64,000 bases of DNA, taken from positions 14,100,114-14,164,113 of the forward strand of contig CM060855.1 in the NCBI GenBank assembly GCA_030737835.1. Reading direction: 5' to 3'. Below, one piece after another: positions 13,213 through 27,200 of the stretch. Under the pieces are notes generated by a model. The model did not search any database. It was given only the letters and a program-made list of their open reading frames with translations, and was not told the DNA's origin. Source of the stretch: Acorus gramineus. Lineage: Eukaryota; Streptophyta; Magnoliopsida; Acorales; Acoraceae. The position numbers and the translations under genes were made by a program. Positions within the stretch are counted from its first letter, which is position 1, and every line of letters begins with the position of its first letter.

Positions 13213-13704
13213 TCAGGCCATCATCCGTTTGAACTCCTCGAAATCAAGCGTCCCGTCCCCATTGACATCGTATGCTTGTATCATCGACACGCATTCCTCG
13301 TGCGTCCTCACGTCCCCTAATCGGTCCAGTGCGCGGCACAGTCCCTCAGGCGTTATGCGCCCGAAACCCCTCTCGTGCTCGAAAACCTCGAAAGCATCCC
13401 TTAGATCGTCGTCCCGTGTCCCCTCCATCAAGCGCTCAAACTCTCCATAGTCGAGGAATCCCGCCGCATCATTGTCATCGTCCATTGCCGCCTTGCCATT
13501 CCCAACCACCTCGAAGTACGTGTCGAGCTCCACGCCAGAGATCCTCCCATCATGATCGGCGTCCAAGTACTGGAATACATCTCGGAATCTGTGTGCGCTG
13601 GTGGTGGTGGTGGCGCTTTCACGCATGTTATTTGTAGGCCTAGCCTTGGGGGTCTTGAGCTTTAAACATCTGAGAGCTTTGAAGATGTTATTAGTGTTGG
13701 CCAT
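13213..13704 (-). CDS. calmodulin-like EF-hand protein (CML), copy 1
   Basis: Intronless, 163 residues. EF-hand 1 is canonical (loop 48-59, DADHDGRISGVE), as is EF-hand 4 (146-157, DVNGDGTLDFEE). EF-hand 2 (about 76-88) carries one extra residue and a poor loop. EF-hand 3 (109-120) has Glu and Gly at ligand positions and is probably unable to bind calcium. The conserved LGDVRTHEEC lies before EF-hand 4. Such proteins are cytosolic or nuclear calcium sensors acting in stress signalling. The 26-residue basic N-terminal extension (KALRCLKLKTPK) resembles that of the paralogue at 37,862, which supports this start. Codon use is strongly GC-rich compared with the flanks. The partner protein is unknown. 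Confidence 0.93.
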   Translation of the reverse strand: MANTNNIFKALRCLKLKTPKARPTNNMRESATTTTSAHRFRDVFQYLDADHDGRISGVELDTYFEVVGNGKAAMDDDNDAAGFLDYGEFERLMEGTRDDDLRDAFEVFEHERGFGRITPEGLCRALDRLGDVRTHEECVSMIQAYDVNGDGTLDFEEFKRMMA

Positions 13705-13741
13705 TTGAAATTTTGATATGACTCTTGGAAGGGTTTGAGGG

Positions 13742-13760
13742 CTTTATATGTGGGCACGTA
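13742..13760 (-). promoter_or_regulatory. TATA box and ACGT-core element of CML copy 1
   Basis: On the minus strand a CATATAAAGC TATA box lies about 40-45 bp before the start codon. A TACGTGCCC element lies immediately upstream. ACGTG cores are bound by bZIP factors in ABA and stress responses. That regulation is inferred. Confidence 0.5.
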
Positions 13761-15240
13761 AAGATTAGATGCTTGATTGAAAAGTAAGTGTTAGTGGGAA
13801 TGAGTGGAATTAGGTAGAAAGGCGCATGATGTATATTACGTGTTAGGTCAACGAATTAATTTTTGGGAAGTTGCATGGGAGCTTCGTTTTAGGATATGAT
13901 AGACATGATTGTCGGTGTCACGTCGTTTGATTTTCTAAATATAATATAATATAATATTATTTAGTATAAAAACATTGGACTTGGCCTCCCTAAGTTGAGG
14001 TATACTATATACGTACGTCTCATCTGACGAGGAAAAATCATGGCCGTCCAAATCGCTTCTTCTCTTTAACTTCTAGCTTTAAGAAAACTGAATGTTACAC
14101 ATGAAATTTTTTTAAGTAAATGATGTATATGTTAGTGTAGTTAGTAGTCCACATTTTTTAAAAAAATTTATATTATTTATTGAAGTACTATTATACGAAA
14201 TGAAGTATATAATGAATTACAATAATATATTTTTTCTCTTTGAAAAGATAATTTTTTTTACTCCATACACTATGATACATTATCATAGTATATGAGGTTA
14301 CAAAATGGGCTGCAAAATGAATTGGATGTATCCACACTCAATTTTTTGTATGTGTTGATGAAAATATATGCAATATGGTTTTGATGGACGACGGTGCCCA
14401 TCAAAGAGTGAAAAATCATTCATCAATGAAAAATCTATTGATGAATCTTATCAGTGCATTTTAATAGATATGTATTATCCATCCAAATATGTATTTGTAG
14501 AATTTAACTTTCATTTAGTATGTACAACATATAAATTGTTTAGCACATGGGTTAAGTGGAATGCGAAACGTCAGTTTAGTGAAGAATGAGAAACTAAGAT
14601 AGCATGAGGATTTTAATTTACTTCGATGAGGATAAAACAAATTATATTGTAAAAATATTTCATGACAATCCCCTTGCAGTCCTTACGATGTATATGCCTT
14701 TATAATAAATGAAACACACCTATAAATGAATTGATTACATATTTTTTTTTTTTATAAAAATTGATAATTCGATTATATATAAGGTTTAAAATTCTAAAGG
14801 CTGCAAAGGGATTATAAGGAAGAGTGTACATGTAATAAATTGTATGAATTTTCACCTAGAGAAGATCTACTTTGTTGTGTAATTTTTTATCAAAAAATGT
14901 GAGAGATTTTTTTGTTTAACTTTTTTAATTTTAATTTGATATAGACATGTCATGCTTTCAATGATTATTTTTTAGCAACTCCACTTATAGTCTTCACGTA
15001 ATTTGATATTTTAAAGGTGTATGTTTTAAGAAATGAAATACGTGTCTTTGTAAAGATATGTATTCTAATAAATTGTGCCATGACGAAGTACAGGTGGTCG
15101 AACCACACACGGTAATGATGATCCCACGTTTACGTACTGTGGTTGGGCAACAAAAGTGGGCCTTATTGATGCACTCAATAATCGGGTTAAACCCCCGATG
15201 TTTGGATTGGGCGTGCCCGGCCATGGAAACCGTACTAACT
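13761..15240. other. intergenic region between divergent CML and METTL13 genes
   Basis: AT-rich, with no recognisable gene or well-bounded repeat. It must hold both promoters, since the CML gene is on the minus strand and METTL13 on the plus strand. Confidence 0.6.
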
Positions 15241-15256
15241 ACTAAACCCTCTTTGA

Positions 15257-15265
15257 AAACCCTAG
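15257..15265 (+). promoter_or_regulatory. telo-box upstream of METTL13
   Basis: AAACCCTAG lies 32 bp before the METTL13 start codon, preceded by another AAACCCT at 15,244-15,250. Such boxes are typical of plant genes linked to translation, which fits an eEF1A methyltransferase. Function is inferred. Confidence 0.5.
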
Positions 15266-15296
15266 ATCTTCCTGAGAATTTGGGAGAGAGTCAGTC

Positions 15297-18200
15297 ATGG
15301 CAAGACGAAATGGCGCGAGTGAAGCAGAGCTCCTCGAGGCGCTCGGGGACTTCACCAGCAAAGAAAACTGGGACAAGTTCTTCACCATACGAGGCCGCGG
15401 CGACTCCTTCGAGTGGTACGCCGAATGGCCGATCCTCCGAGACCCCCTCCTCAGCCAGCTCGGCATCTCCTCCGACAATGGAGGAGGAGGAAAACTCGAA
15501 TCGCTGGAGATGCTTGTCCCCGGATGCGGGAGCTCCCGAGTCTCGGAGTACTTGTACGATGAGGGGTTCAGGAGGATCACCAACATCGATTTCTCAAAGG
15601 TCGCCATTTCCGATATGCTTCGGAGGAATGTCCGGGCGCGGCCGGAGATGCGGTGGCGGGTCATGGACATGACGGAATTGCAGGTTGACTATCCTCTGTA
15701 GAACCCTTTGAGCAGAAAAGAAAGAAAGTATATGATTTTTCACTTTTATTTATGTCTTTGTACATTAGAATTTAGATTTTGTCTGTCTTGTTTGGATTCC
15801 ATGAACTTTTTTTATAGTTCTACTGAAATTCTTATATTTGATACTCCTTTACAATGTGGAATTGACATATTGCGGTTTAAGTGAAGTAGATTAGTTATGG
15901 GACCATACAGGAGGCAAATCAAGTCATCTCCTCTAGTAATTTTGTCACACTTAAATTTAGCTGACATTGTTACTTGTATTGTCAGTAGATCTCTCGGATA
16001 TGCAATGGGTGAATTAATAAATGTAGAATGGAACCACAGGAGAATCTTTATAATAATAATCAAGGAATAATTGTATTTGGTGAGGTAATAATCATCAAGC
16101 ATAAGCAACATTATCCTGAAGTTATCCTGAAACATTATCCTGAAGTTACATATGTTCATGTTTTGGATGAGATTTCATTGATATATTTTTATTTTTATAT
16201 ATTTTATAAATATAAAAAATTTGAACTGAAGGATTGGGGGGAAGCATATCGCTGGGTTGTCTTCAGTCTCACTAAACCTAAAGGACATGGGTTTTTCTCA
16301 TTTTGAATTAAGTCCTCATGTTGTTCACATCTTTTGTTTTTGCTTATCTTAAGAGATGCCTTTTCTGATTTTATCCGAAGGTCAAGTCTTAACGTCCTTC
16401 TCTCACCTCCGCTGTTGACCACTGTTATTACATTATAGGTAGTGAGTTCCCACCTTTCTTAAGAAATTGGTAATGGTTTATTGTATAATATTTGACTAGA
16501 TGTTGCTGAGGGGTTTCCCAATATTAAATCTTCAGGGGATATATGTGGGTAAAATTTTATTATGGAAATTTAGGTTCATTGATTCAGTTGATATGACATA
16601 TGTCAATGCCCCTTCTCAGATTTATAAGTCAGTTGGTGACACATTCCTATATATTGCTTTTCAAATGAAGAAGTTTGATATTTTTAGTGCTTTTATCCTA
16701 TTTTATTTACAGTTTGCAGACGGTTATTTCGATGTCGTTCTTGATAAAGGGGGGCTGGATGCACTGATGGAACCAGAACATGGAGCAAAATTGGGAAGTC
16801 TATATCTTAAAGAGGTCCCTTGGGCATCAATCTTGAGAGCTGTTAGCTGCATGTATCTTCAAGTTTTTAATCTTTTTATATATACTATAGGATTTCTATT
16901 ACTTATTATCTCTATTATGCTATTAAATATGTTGGGGCTATCCGACTAATAGGTGAAAAGAGTTCTGAAGGTGGCGGGCAAATTTATATGTCTTACATTG
17001 GCCGAATCTCATGTGTTAGGTGAGCTTTATTTGTTTTAGCTGTCTACTGACATCTGGGAAACACTTTTACACATCATGATTGGTTTCCCCGAGAGAAGAA
17101 TATCACTAACTAAAGCACTGTATATCCACTCATTGATAATGTATACTTAGGGTGCGTTTGAAAACACAGTTTGAAAAATTGCTTTTATCTGTTTTATACA
17201 CGGTTTTTTAGGATGTAATGATAACCGATGAGGGCTACTTTATGAAACACAAATTTCAAGGCACTAGCCTTTGATAAAATCCACATGTTGCTTTTCATAT
17301 AAGCTGAGACGTTTAGTAACACATATTGGGCTTTTAGCTATTTAAAAAGCTAAAATCATCCCAAATTGGGATGCAAACCCTTAGATGTTGCTATAATCTG
17401 TATGTTTCACATTTATGTTTTTACTTATTTTCGCCACTATATTAAACATTATTTACTGACCTCTTCTGCAGGGTTGCTTTTCTCCAAGTTCAAGTATGGA
17501 TGGAAAACACATATTCATGCTATACCTAACAAGTCTTCTGACAAGCATAGCTTTCAGACATTTATGGTGGTTGCTGTAAAAGAGAACTCTGATACATTGA
17601 ATCCTGTTATTTCATTATTTGATCATTCTGCCTTAGACTGCAATAAAAATCAAGTAATAATACATTCTCTCTGACTATTGATATGCTATATTTCATGTGT
17701 GAATTTTTTATGCAACATTTGAGGATTTGCAATGTGTTCTTCCAGATCCGTTCTCTAATCCAACTGATTGAAAATGAGAACAAACTACGCAATGAGTGCT
17801 CCTTAAATGATGCTATTTACTCCTTGGAAGATCTGCAACTAGGAGTTAAAGGAGATTTGAAGGAGCTCAACCCTGGTCGTAGAATTCGGATTTCTCTTGG
17901 TGAACCAGGCTGCTCTCGTTTTAGTTACAAAGCTGTGCTTTTGGATTCTCACCATCAATCTGAATCTTTCTCATATCACTGTGGGGTCTTTATTGTGCCT
18001 AAAGTGAGTGCTTAGCGTACTGTAAGGATTATTTTATCTGTTACCGTTTCCATGCAATTTTTTTGGGTAAATCCATGTATTGTAATGAAATGAGTATTTA
18101 TCTCTTTTACACCATTCTGGCAGGGTGTATAGACCATGCCTACGGAACTTGTGTTTTTCCTTACAGTGGTTTAGATGTCTACACCATGATATTCACTGCT

Positions 18201-21200
18201 GGGCTATTTATAAGATCACAAAGGCAGATGTTGACAAAAAATATCCACCCTTGTAGTTATATAGAAAATTGTTTTTTTTTTTTTTTGATCGAAAGGGTTG
18301 GCTCTCGCCTTCGTATTAATCAAAAGGAAAGCCCAAAACAGTAGAAAAATAGAAAATTCATCTAAATGACCCAAATGAAGTGCCAAAAGGAGAGGAGTTA
18401 TCTACTTATGGCACCCCAACAAGGGTTTAAAGTAAACTGGAAAAACGATCACCAGTAAATGAAAAACCACGTGCCCTTGCGCAGTGTCTTCCCCACTCCA
18501 CAATGAGTCGTGCCGCCCCCTCACACATATTATCCATGTATGGTGTGCTTCCTTTGAAGACTGCAAGGTTCCTAGTCCACCAAATCGATCAGAGCATTGC
18601 AGGAATGAAAGATCGAGATATCTTCAAACTCCAGAAAATTGTTTTTGTTGTCTATTAGAATTGTAGTTGATATGTTTATGAGTGAGGGTACTATCTTGAT
18701 TCTTTTGTTATGATTATTTTTATTTTTTTAGGGATTAGTGAGATAACCATCAGTTTTTATTAATGAGGTGAATCATCAAAAAGAGAGAATGATAAAGAAA
18801 ACAGGCTAAGAAGATGATAGTTTTCTCAACTAAATTGGACATCTCAATCAAACTTCCATGATGATTATTTATCATTCTTTTGATGCAATAAGACTTCCTG
18901 TTAGCTTGACCACTGTGATTGTCTTAGCAGAGTTTTCAATTTACCTGATGCATTTTACTCTAATTCCAATGTAACTCAATGATGTTTAATTTGGAATTCT
19001 TGCTGCTCAATTTATACATCTTTGTATTACGATGACTAATATTTATCCTTACCCTTGTCTCCCTTTTGAGTTTATTATTGTTGCATCGTGTAACTAAATT
19101 GCTAGATTTCCAGACTCGGGCTCATGATTGGCTATTCTCTTCAGAAGAAGGACAATGGTTAGTGGTTGAAAGCTCAAAATCAGCTCGCCTAGTCATGGTC
19201 TTCTCTATGCCCACGAGACTATTATATATGCTTTTACATCTTTTGTTATCACTATGTGATTCTGCTTCCAGAGATTAAATTTTCCATTTTGTAGGTTTTT
19301 TTAGAGTTGGGACATGATCTTGCTTCCATGGATGATATCAAGGTAAGATTTATTCACTTATTTAGTTTTGAGGTGAAAGATTATATTTATTTTGGTTGAC
19401 CCATTATGCTGCAGAATTTGATGTTGCACCATGGAACTATTATTTACTTTATTTTCTGTGCTTTATTTTTTCAGAAGGATTTATCTCCACTTGTGAAAAA
19501 CTTGGCTTGTGTCGATGATTCTCCTATCCCGTATGTTTTTCTTCTTTTATTGGCTTGAACTACTTGAACTACAGATATGCATGGTTTTAGTACAAAGCGG
19601 GGGAATATTGCCACTTATTTATTCATGTTGCTGCCGATGATTCATATCTGAAAATATCTTAGTAAGCAGCACCTGGAAATTTGTGACATAAATAAAGATC
19701 ATGATCATCTCATATACCTATGTCTAGCTGATGTCCTTTTTTTCTTTGGTTTTTGAGCATCAAAGTGACACTTTTGATGAGCTAACATGCATTTTGGAAA
19801 TTATTGGCCTATTTTGCATAAATTGATAATTTTGGGAAATAATTAATAAATCTTAATTATTTATGCCCTTTGATATACAGATATGCCATAAAAAAGTTAT
19901 AGTTTCTTTCTGGATGTTATTATATTTCTGCACAGAGTGATTACATTAAAGACGTCATAATATTCATATATCATGTCTGAATATTGCATGGATATGTTCC
20001 TTGGCAATCTTTTCCCGGTGACTTGTGGAGGCCAACTCGATGACTGTGGTGTGAGTCAAGGACTGGGCTTGAACTCTGTGTTGTTACTTGTATTTTTATC
20101 TGCTTACTTGAAACTCATGTTGAACAGAACTGGACTAGTCCCATCTCCATGTTTTTTTGAAGTTCAAATTAGATTTTATATAAGCTCAAGCACACAATAA
20201 TTTGTGAGACTTCTGGAGAGCATTAATTGTCTTATCTGAGTTCATGGTGAAATTTACATTATTAATCTTACACAGTCCTGAATTTGGAATTCTGTGTGCA
20301 TGATAACATTCATTAGCTGACAATGGAATATCAACGTATTTCAAGCCAACGTCTAAGTGCCTTTCCAGTCCAGCTTAACTTCTATGAATATAGGTCAAAG
20401 CTGCAATTAAACAATGAGCCTTTTACGCTCATTTGTTATCTAAGATAAGATGAGTCAGTTGTGAAACTGTGCAGCATTAATCTTATTTAGTTCTCAAATT
20501 GGAGCCATGTTACTTTGCTAGTAGTGTGCTTTAAACCGTAAGTATTTAAAGTTTTTCAAGGATTTATCAGGTCATGTTTTGCTGTAATAGTCACTGCTCA
20601 ATATTGTTCCCTATAATAATCATCATATGGTGTGGGTTCTGGTTTCAGATTCATGACAGCGAGTGATGGGATTGCACAACGGAAAATAGTTCATGAGGTT
20701 TGATTCAGATTAGAGTAAACTTGAAGTCTTACATTCATTTGTGAATATTTTGGTTTATGAGACTGATAGTTGAGGAAAATAACCATCATAATCATAATGG
20801 CTTAAAAGTTCTATAATATATGTTTGCTTATACTTTGTGAAGTTTTTAGATGTTAGTTTGTGTTGTCTTGTATTATGTTAATACTGCTTTTGTAGTGTTC
20901 CATAAAGCAACTTATATGTGAACATAGAATTTCTGTCTTTGTTATATGTAAAATAGAATTTCTGTCTTTGTTTCTTATAGTGGATGTAGTGGCCTAATGG
21001 CTAGTGAAAGAAATAGGAGCTATTTTATATGTTGGTTTGTTTCTTATTCACTCTTTGAATATTGGGGAAGGATATTGTGCAGCTTTGGAAGCAGCTTAAC
21101 CACCATCCCTCTCCCCCGCAACCAATTTTACATAAGATGCACTACATATGCGTGTCTACTAAAAGATAACAGTTTTGAATGTGCTAAGGCAGTTTTAACA

Positions 21201-24200
21201 ATTTAAGCTCTGAAGTCAATTTACAAGATCAACCTAATATCACCTTTCCTTTTAAAAAATCAAAGCTATATGGGATGCACATATACATCCGGTCTCGTTA
21301 TTGCAACCATTCCCTATATTTGCTCTCTGGTTTAATCATGTGTTTCAAAGATTCTGTTGAACAAAGGTAGAGCCATAGTTGTCTGGGTGGCTAGGCGAGC
21401 CTAGGCGGTGGCCAACTGCCTAGCCGCCTAGGTGTGTCTTGGCGGTGCTTAATTACATCTATATGTTATCAAGATTACTATCTTTATAAAAATATGAATA
21501 ACCTTAAACTAAAAATTAGAATGAAACAAAAAGAAGAAAATATAAGTAGTAAGTAGTACTAGTAACTAATCAGTAGTCACTAAAGTATAAAAACTTATAT
21601 ACTTATATTGCATGGTGACAGATTTCATTCATGGATGACAAGTGATAGAGAGATAAAATTAAAAAATAACTATATGACACGTGAATCACTAACTCTTTAA
21701 AGAACTCACTGTATAATGTATAGTTAAATAAAGGAGAGTACATGAGGGAGGGTTAATATAAAAGAGAGTACATGAGAGAGGAACAGAAAATCAGATAAAT
21801 ATAAGATGGGTTTAAAAGAGAGTAATACGTGATAGAGCATTTGAGGATCAACAAACAGTTGGCCAGATTCTTCACCGACAAAAGGGAGATAGAAGACCGA
21901 ACAACAAACAATTGCATGAGGGAGGGAGAGAGACTAACCTAGATTTGCAGACTGTAGAGCGGATATGGAGCTTCGCCGAGGAGAGATTGCAGAATGGTCA
22001 TCGTTTTGTTTTGTTTTTTTTTTTTTGACATTTGAGGTAATTCAATCGTCACTTTTTAATAACATGTAATTAAGGTTAGGCAGGCACTGATGCGGGCTAG
22101 GCGCGGGTTAAGCGGGCTAATTGGCCTAGGCACCCGCTTAATTTATCTTTTTGTTGGGTGTTCATCCGCCTAGGGTTGTCCAGCCTGCCCGGGCGACAGC
22201 GGTGTCGCCCAGACAACTATGGGTAGAACTAAAAGTTGGTCTTTAACATAGTTTATATTTTATCCTTAATTAAACCTTAGAAAGAACTTGTTCGTACAGA
22301 GGAGCTGCCCTCAATGTATCTCATATTTCTATGATGTTTTGGTTCTTTTTTGAGATAATTGTAGTTGCAATCTTATTAATAGATAGCCCCCAAACAAAAG
22401 GAGACAAGGGATCTCTGAATAAAGATTAGTAGTATAAAATAAAGATAATTAACAAGGAAAACATCTACCAAAACCAAAAGCCGGAACTAGAAAGCAAATG
22501 AAACCCTTGTTACCCAAACCAAGAGTTGCCCATAATTGTAGGAGCCTCCACACCAAGAATCCAAATGGTCCATGATTTAAGTAGTGATGAGATCGCCACC
22601 CATGTGTTCTTGTATATCCTCTTATTTTGGAATAAGCATTCATTACGTGTTAACCAAATACTCTAACAAACCATGTGTGGAACAAGCCATTGGAACTTGC
22701 TAGATTGCTACGATCATTTCTTTCGTCTCTTGTGAAACCATCTCCACATACCTTCTAGGCTCCTAAAAGAACAATTGGACCCTAACCCTCTCCCAAATCC
22801 GAGCACTAAAGGATTCGAAAAAGAGATGCTTCCTTGTTTCTCATCCCTCCCACAAAGATCACATTTGCCGTTGCCTTCATGTGCCCATTTCAACCAGTTG
22901 GTCTTGGTAAGAACCTTGTCAAGGGTGAGGTTCCACATGTAGCACCGAACCTTTAACGGAGATAATGTCCCCTCAAAATAGACATTCATGCAAAATGGTG
23001 GGGATATCTTGTGGAGGATGTTTATTGTGCTTTTTGTAGAATATCATCATGGAAAAACTGGATCTTAGGGTCAAATTCCAACTTACTGAATCCTCTTCTT
23101 CCAAATTTATTTGAACCTCTTGGAGTGCTGCAATAAGAGAAGCCAATTATGTGGATTCCAAATCATCGAGGTTTCGCTGAAGTCGAGGGGTCCAAATTAT
23201 AGAATGGTGGCTCTATTTGCACCCCTGAAATCTTTAAATATGCCCTTCTTAAATGGATTACGATGTAAAAATCCATTTAAATTTATTTAATTTGTATTCC
23301 CCCAAGTATTATCATCTATAGGCGGTGACACCACCACCGCCATTGTTGTTGCCGCCTCTCCGCCTTCCCACCATTTGCAGCAGTCGCCCTGAGCAGCCGC
23401 CACCACTTCACGGCCGAGGCAACCGCAGGTGCTTGCGGTGAAGCGAGCTTGCGTGGGTTGATGGATAGGTCAAACAACTATTGGAAGCAAATGGAGAAGG
23501 AAGACCGAGTGGGATCAAAGAAAATGGCGGACATCGTCCGTCTTTTAGTATGTCAATGGTTGGCCTGTCCTCCATCAAAGGAATTTGTGAATGGCTTCAA
23601 CGAATGAAGTTATCAAGCGGATCAAGGAGCATTCGAGTTTTGTATCAAATGTGATTGAGAACTTGCTTTCTTCTACATGTTCAAAGCCAAACTCTCCACT
23701 GACGGCAGGGACACCACCACTGCCGACGCTGACACCGCCGCCTTAAGCAGCTGTTGCAGATGTGAAAGACCGCCTGAGAGCACTAGGGGTGATTTAGGTG
23801 GGAGAGAATAGTTGAGGGCCGTACAAATGAATCCAATTTTGGGATTAAGTATTTGGGGCTTCTTAATTAATTGCTTAAAATATGAGGGGCATATAAATAA
23901 AAGGAGCTCACTTAAGGATTAGAGGGGCGCAAATAGAGCCACCCATTATAGAATTATCACTACATGTAAAAAAGTCCGGTCACATATAAGATTGATCTCA
24001 TCCAAAGCCACATAATATATGTTAGGGAAGAGGGAAGCTTGGGAGGAATTATTTAGCCATTTATCTTTTAAAAACCGGATTTCCACCTCGTTTCCCAGTG
24101 ATGAATTTTGCAACATGAACAAGATTTTTTGGTTCTTAAATGAACACTTTTGTCTCATTTTTTTTCTTTTTCTATATCTATCCGTCTAATGGCTTGTTTT

Positions 24201-27200
24201 CATTTTTGTCATAACATGATGCATCTCCCTGTGGCTGGTTGCCCCTGCTTTGGTAGTTTGAACAAGGATATCATGCTGACATAATTGTTTCTGGATTCAT
24301 ATCTTAACATATGACCCACATGTACCAGATTTCCTGTGGTGGGCTAGGTTTGTTCAGGGATGCTTTTCTCATATGCAGATATATGTAAATTGTGTTTTGA
24401 AGGGGTGACTACCATGTGAATTATACACTGTGCTATTAACTTCATGTTCATTCACATGTGCATTCTCATGAATTTGTTATCTGATACCATATTTTAAGAT
24501 CATTCTGATTGTTAGTTGGTTAAATACTTGATCTTTCTGATATCCTGATTGAAATGTTTTCCCTACATCTGTGACTCAAACAGAGCATTTTTTTAACCTT
24601 CCCTCACTATTATTTTCTTATTTTCTTAACCTTTTTATGTTGTTCTAGACTACTTCTGCGACCACTGGACCGATCATTATTGAAGATGTGAAATATGAAA
24701 GTCCTACTAACAATGAATCCCTCGAGTCAAAGGATAAGATTTTTCGTCGTCTTACTTTCCAAAGAAGCTTGGGCTTAGTGCAATCAGAAGCTTTACTAGT
24801 GAGAGACAAAACTGCTGAAAGTAATATCTCTGGAACAGAAAGAAAGAAGAACAATATTTCATCAAAAACTAAAAGGAAAGGGAGCCAGAAAAGAGATAGT
24901 TCTCGTGTTACTCTCACTGGTATGTACATAAATTTTTTATTTTTCTATCTTGTTTTGTATATTTTCATTGATCTGGTTCCATGTTTCAAATCGAGCGTGT
25001 CTCTTTCAGATGTGTGAATCTCCTGTCAGTGTTTCATCTTCAGTACTCTCTTCTGAATATGTTGTTTTTTAATCAATGTTTCAAATTTAAAATTTAGGGT
25101 TTTTCTATCTTATCCATGTCAACAACAAAAGTAATGTTATGGACACAAGGTACTATACAGCCCTTGGATGCCTTAACCCTCAGGTTACATATACACTTTC
25201 AAAGATCTGGAAAGGTACCATTGGACTGTCCATAGCCTTTTAAGAAACAATTGGGTGGAAAGTTGGGAATGGTGAAAAAGTGATGTTCTGGGAGGGTATT
25301 TGGGTGAAATTTTAATAACCATTATTTAATAATTATTAAATAAATGACTATAGATCAATTTTGAATTACAAAAATGGACTTCCGACGGCCACGTCAGTGG
25401 CTACATTATACACGCAATTACCTTTTTAGGGGGGGGGGGATGTACAACGCCACAAAGGATTTTCATTGTATACATGCAAATTTCCCCTCTTTTTTTCTTT
25501 CTTTTGAATCTTTAGGTGTATAGGATTTGTTATGTTTAGTTGTGACATGGTTGTTTTGTTTAGTTGATGCATTCCACCCCTTTGTCACTAGTATGGAATT
25601 TGGGAATAATACGCCAAGGACAAAATTCATAATACGGTAAAATTAGGGAAAAATTCGGAACAACAAAAACTTAATGCAAATTTGAAAATCCTTGAATGAA
25701 ATTCATGATTTCCAAATGAACCAATAATACATCAAATCAAAATAGGACAACTTGTATGTTAAAGATTTAAAACTATTACTCGAGTTCAAGCAATATCAAA
25801 ACCAGGCCCGGCATGGCCCACGGGCCAGCCCAAAATGGGTCCATTCGGGCTGGTCTGCAGACTCGCGCACGGGCCCGGCCTGTAGGCCCGTGGGGGGCAA
25901 TACAATGAATGAGTCACATGTAATTTTTATTTGGATTGTGGTTGAATTACGCAAATTATTAACATTTATGTAGGTGCCAACGAAGTTAGGTACATGTAGT
26001 GATTCATTTTTTCAAGTAATTAATTCATTTTATATTTTATTTTTGAAAATTCAATAGATGTAAATATTTTTTCTTAACATTATACTTTCAGTTTTGTGTT
26101 ATTTTAACATTTATATACAAATGAACAATTTAAAATTAAAAAAATCAAAAGAATTAACATGTTTAAAATTTGGGCCCACAGGCCCGTCTGTGGGCCCAAA
26201 GCCTGTTCAGGCCCAGGCCCGTGGGCAGGGCCTGTTTATTTGGCCGTTGGCCTGGGCCCTGTTTCAATGGGCCGGGCCCCCGTTGCCGATGTCTAGTTGA
26301 AAGCCAGGTCCTTGATAACTGTTTTTTTTTTTAAATTACGTTGAACAGTTTTATTTTTTTATCTTTTTAAATGGGAGCATTGAATCTGGGTTTAAAGGAC
26401 CCGGCTTCACTGGCCTTTAACAAAAAGGACATTAACAAAATATTTGATTTATGATTTTATTATTTTTATTTCTAACCCCTTAATTTTAGGGATATTAACA
26501 AAAAATCACAGAATTAGCCATAAGGGTGCACTGAGTTCGTCAACTCAAAGAATCTCAACAAGCATGTGCAAGAGGTTTCTCCTATAATCTGTTCATGTTT
26601 TATTGTTGAATTCATTTTGGTCACGCAATCCTAACCAACTATAAAGATTTGATTTTTCATTAATTTAATGCCATCTTGAATTCTAATATGTGCTTGGTGA
26701 GATGAATGATGGTTGGGTCAATAGGAGTGTTGAATGTACTGGTCACTTTGATGCGATGGTATCTGAGCTCAAAAGTGTCCATGGCATACCGTTCTTAATC
26801 AAATGGATAATAGCGTGAATTTTCTCATGAAGCCATGTCTTATGGACCTGGATCTTTGTGAAAAAAAAAAAAAGGTGGGCAACTCAGGCCTGATACACGT
26901 AGTTTATATTTGGCTGTGATTCCATAGGAGCTTTTATTTTCTTTCTTTTTGGAATTAGAACTTCTCTGGTTATCCAGGAGTAAATTTTTCTGGAATATTC
27001 ACCTGCAAACCAATGCAGTTTTTAAGGAAAGTGATGCATGCTGCTGTTGATCATGACCAGTGCAGGCAAATATAAATACCTTGGCAAATCATAAGCTTTT
27101 GTGAAATAAGGAAAAAGACAAATATTAGTTTTCTACCAGAGAGAGGTTGTAGGAACTGAGAAGAGAGAATAGATGAGTTTGGGAGGTTGGGTTGTTGTTA

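Noticed and set aside
15058..15672. A 204-codon frame over METTL13 exon 1.
   Set aside because: It is out of frame with the conserved methyltransferase and is a shadow of GC-rich coding sequence. The frame from 15,297 matches the family.
25800..26300. Open frames with proline- and glycine-rich GGCCCG translations.
   Set aside because: They come from mirrored GC-rich transposon ends inside a METTL13 intron.
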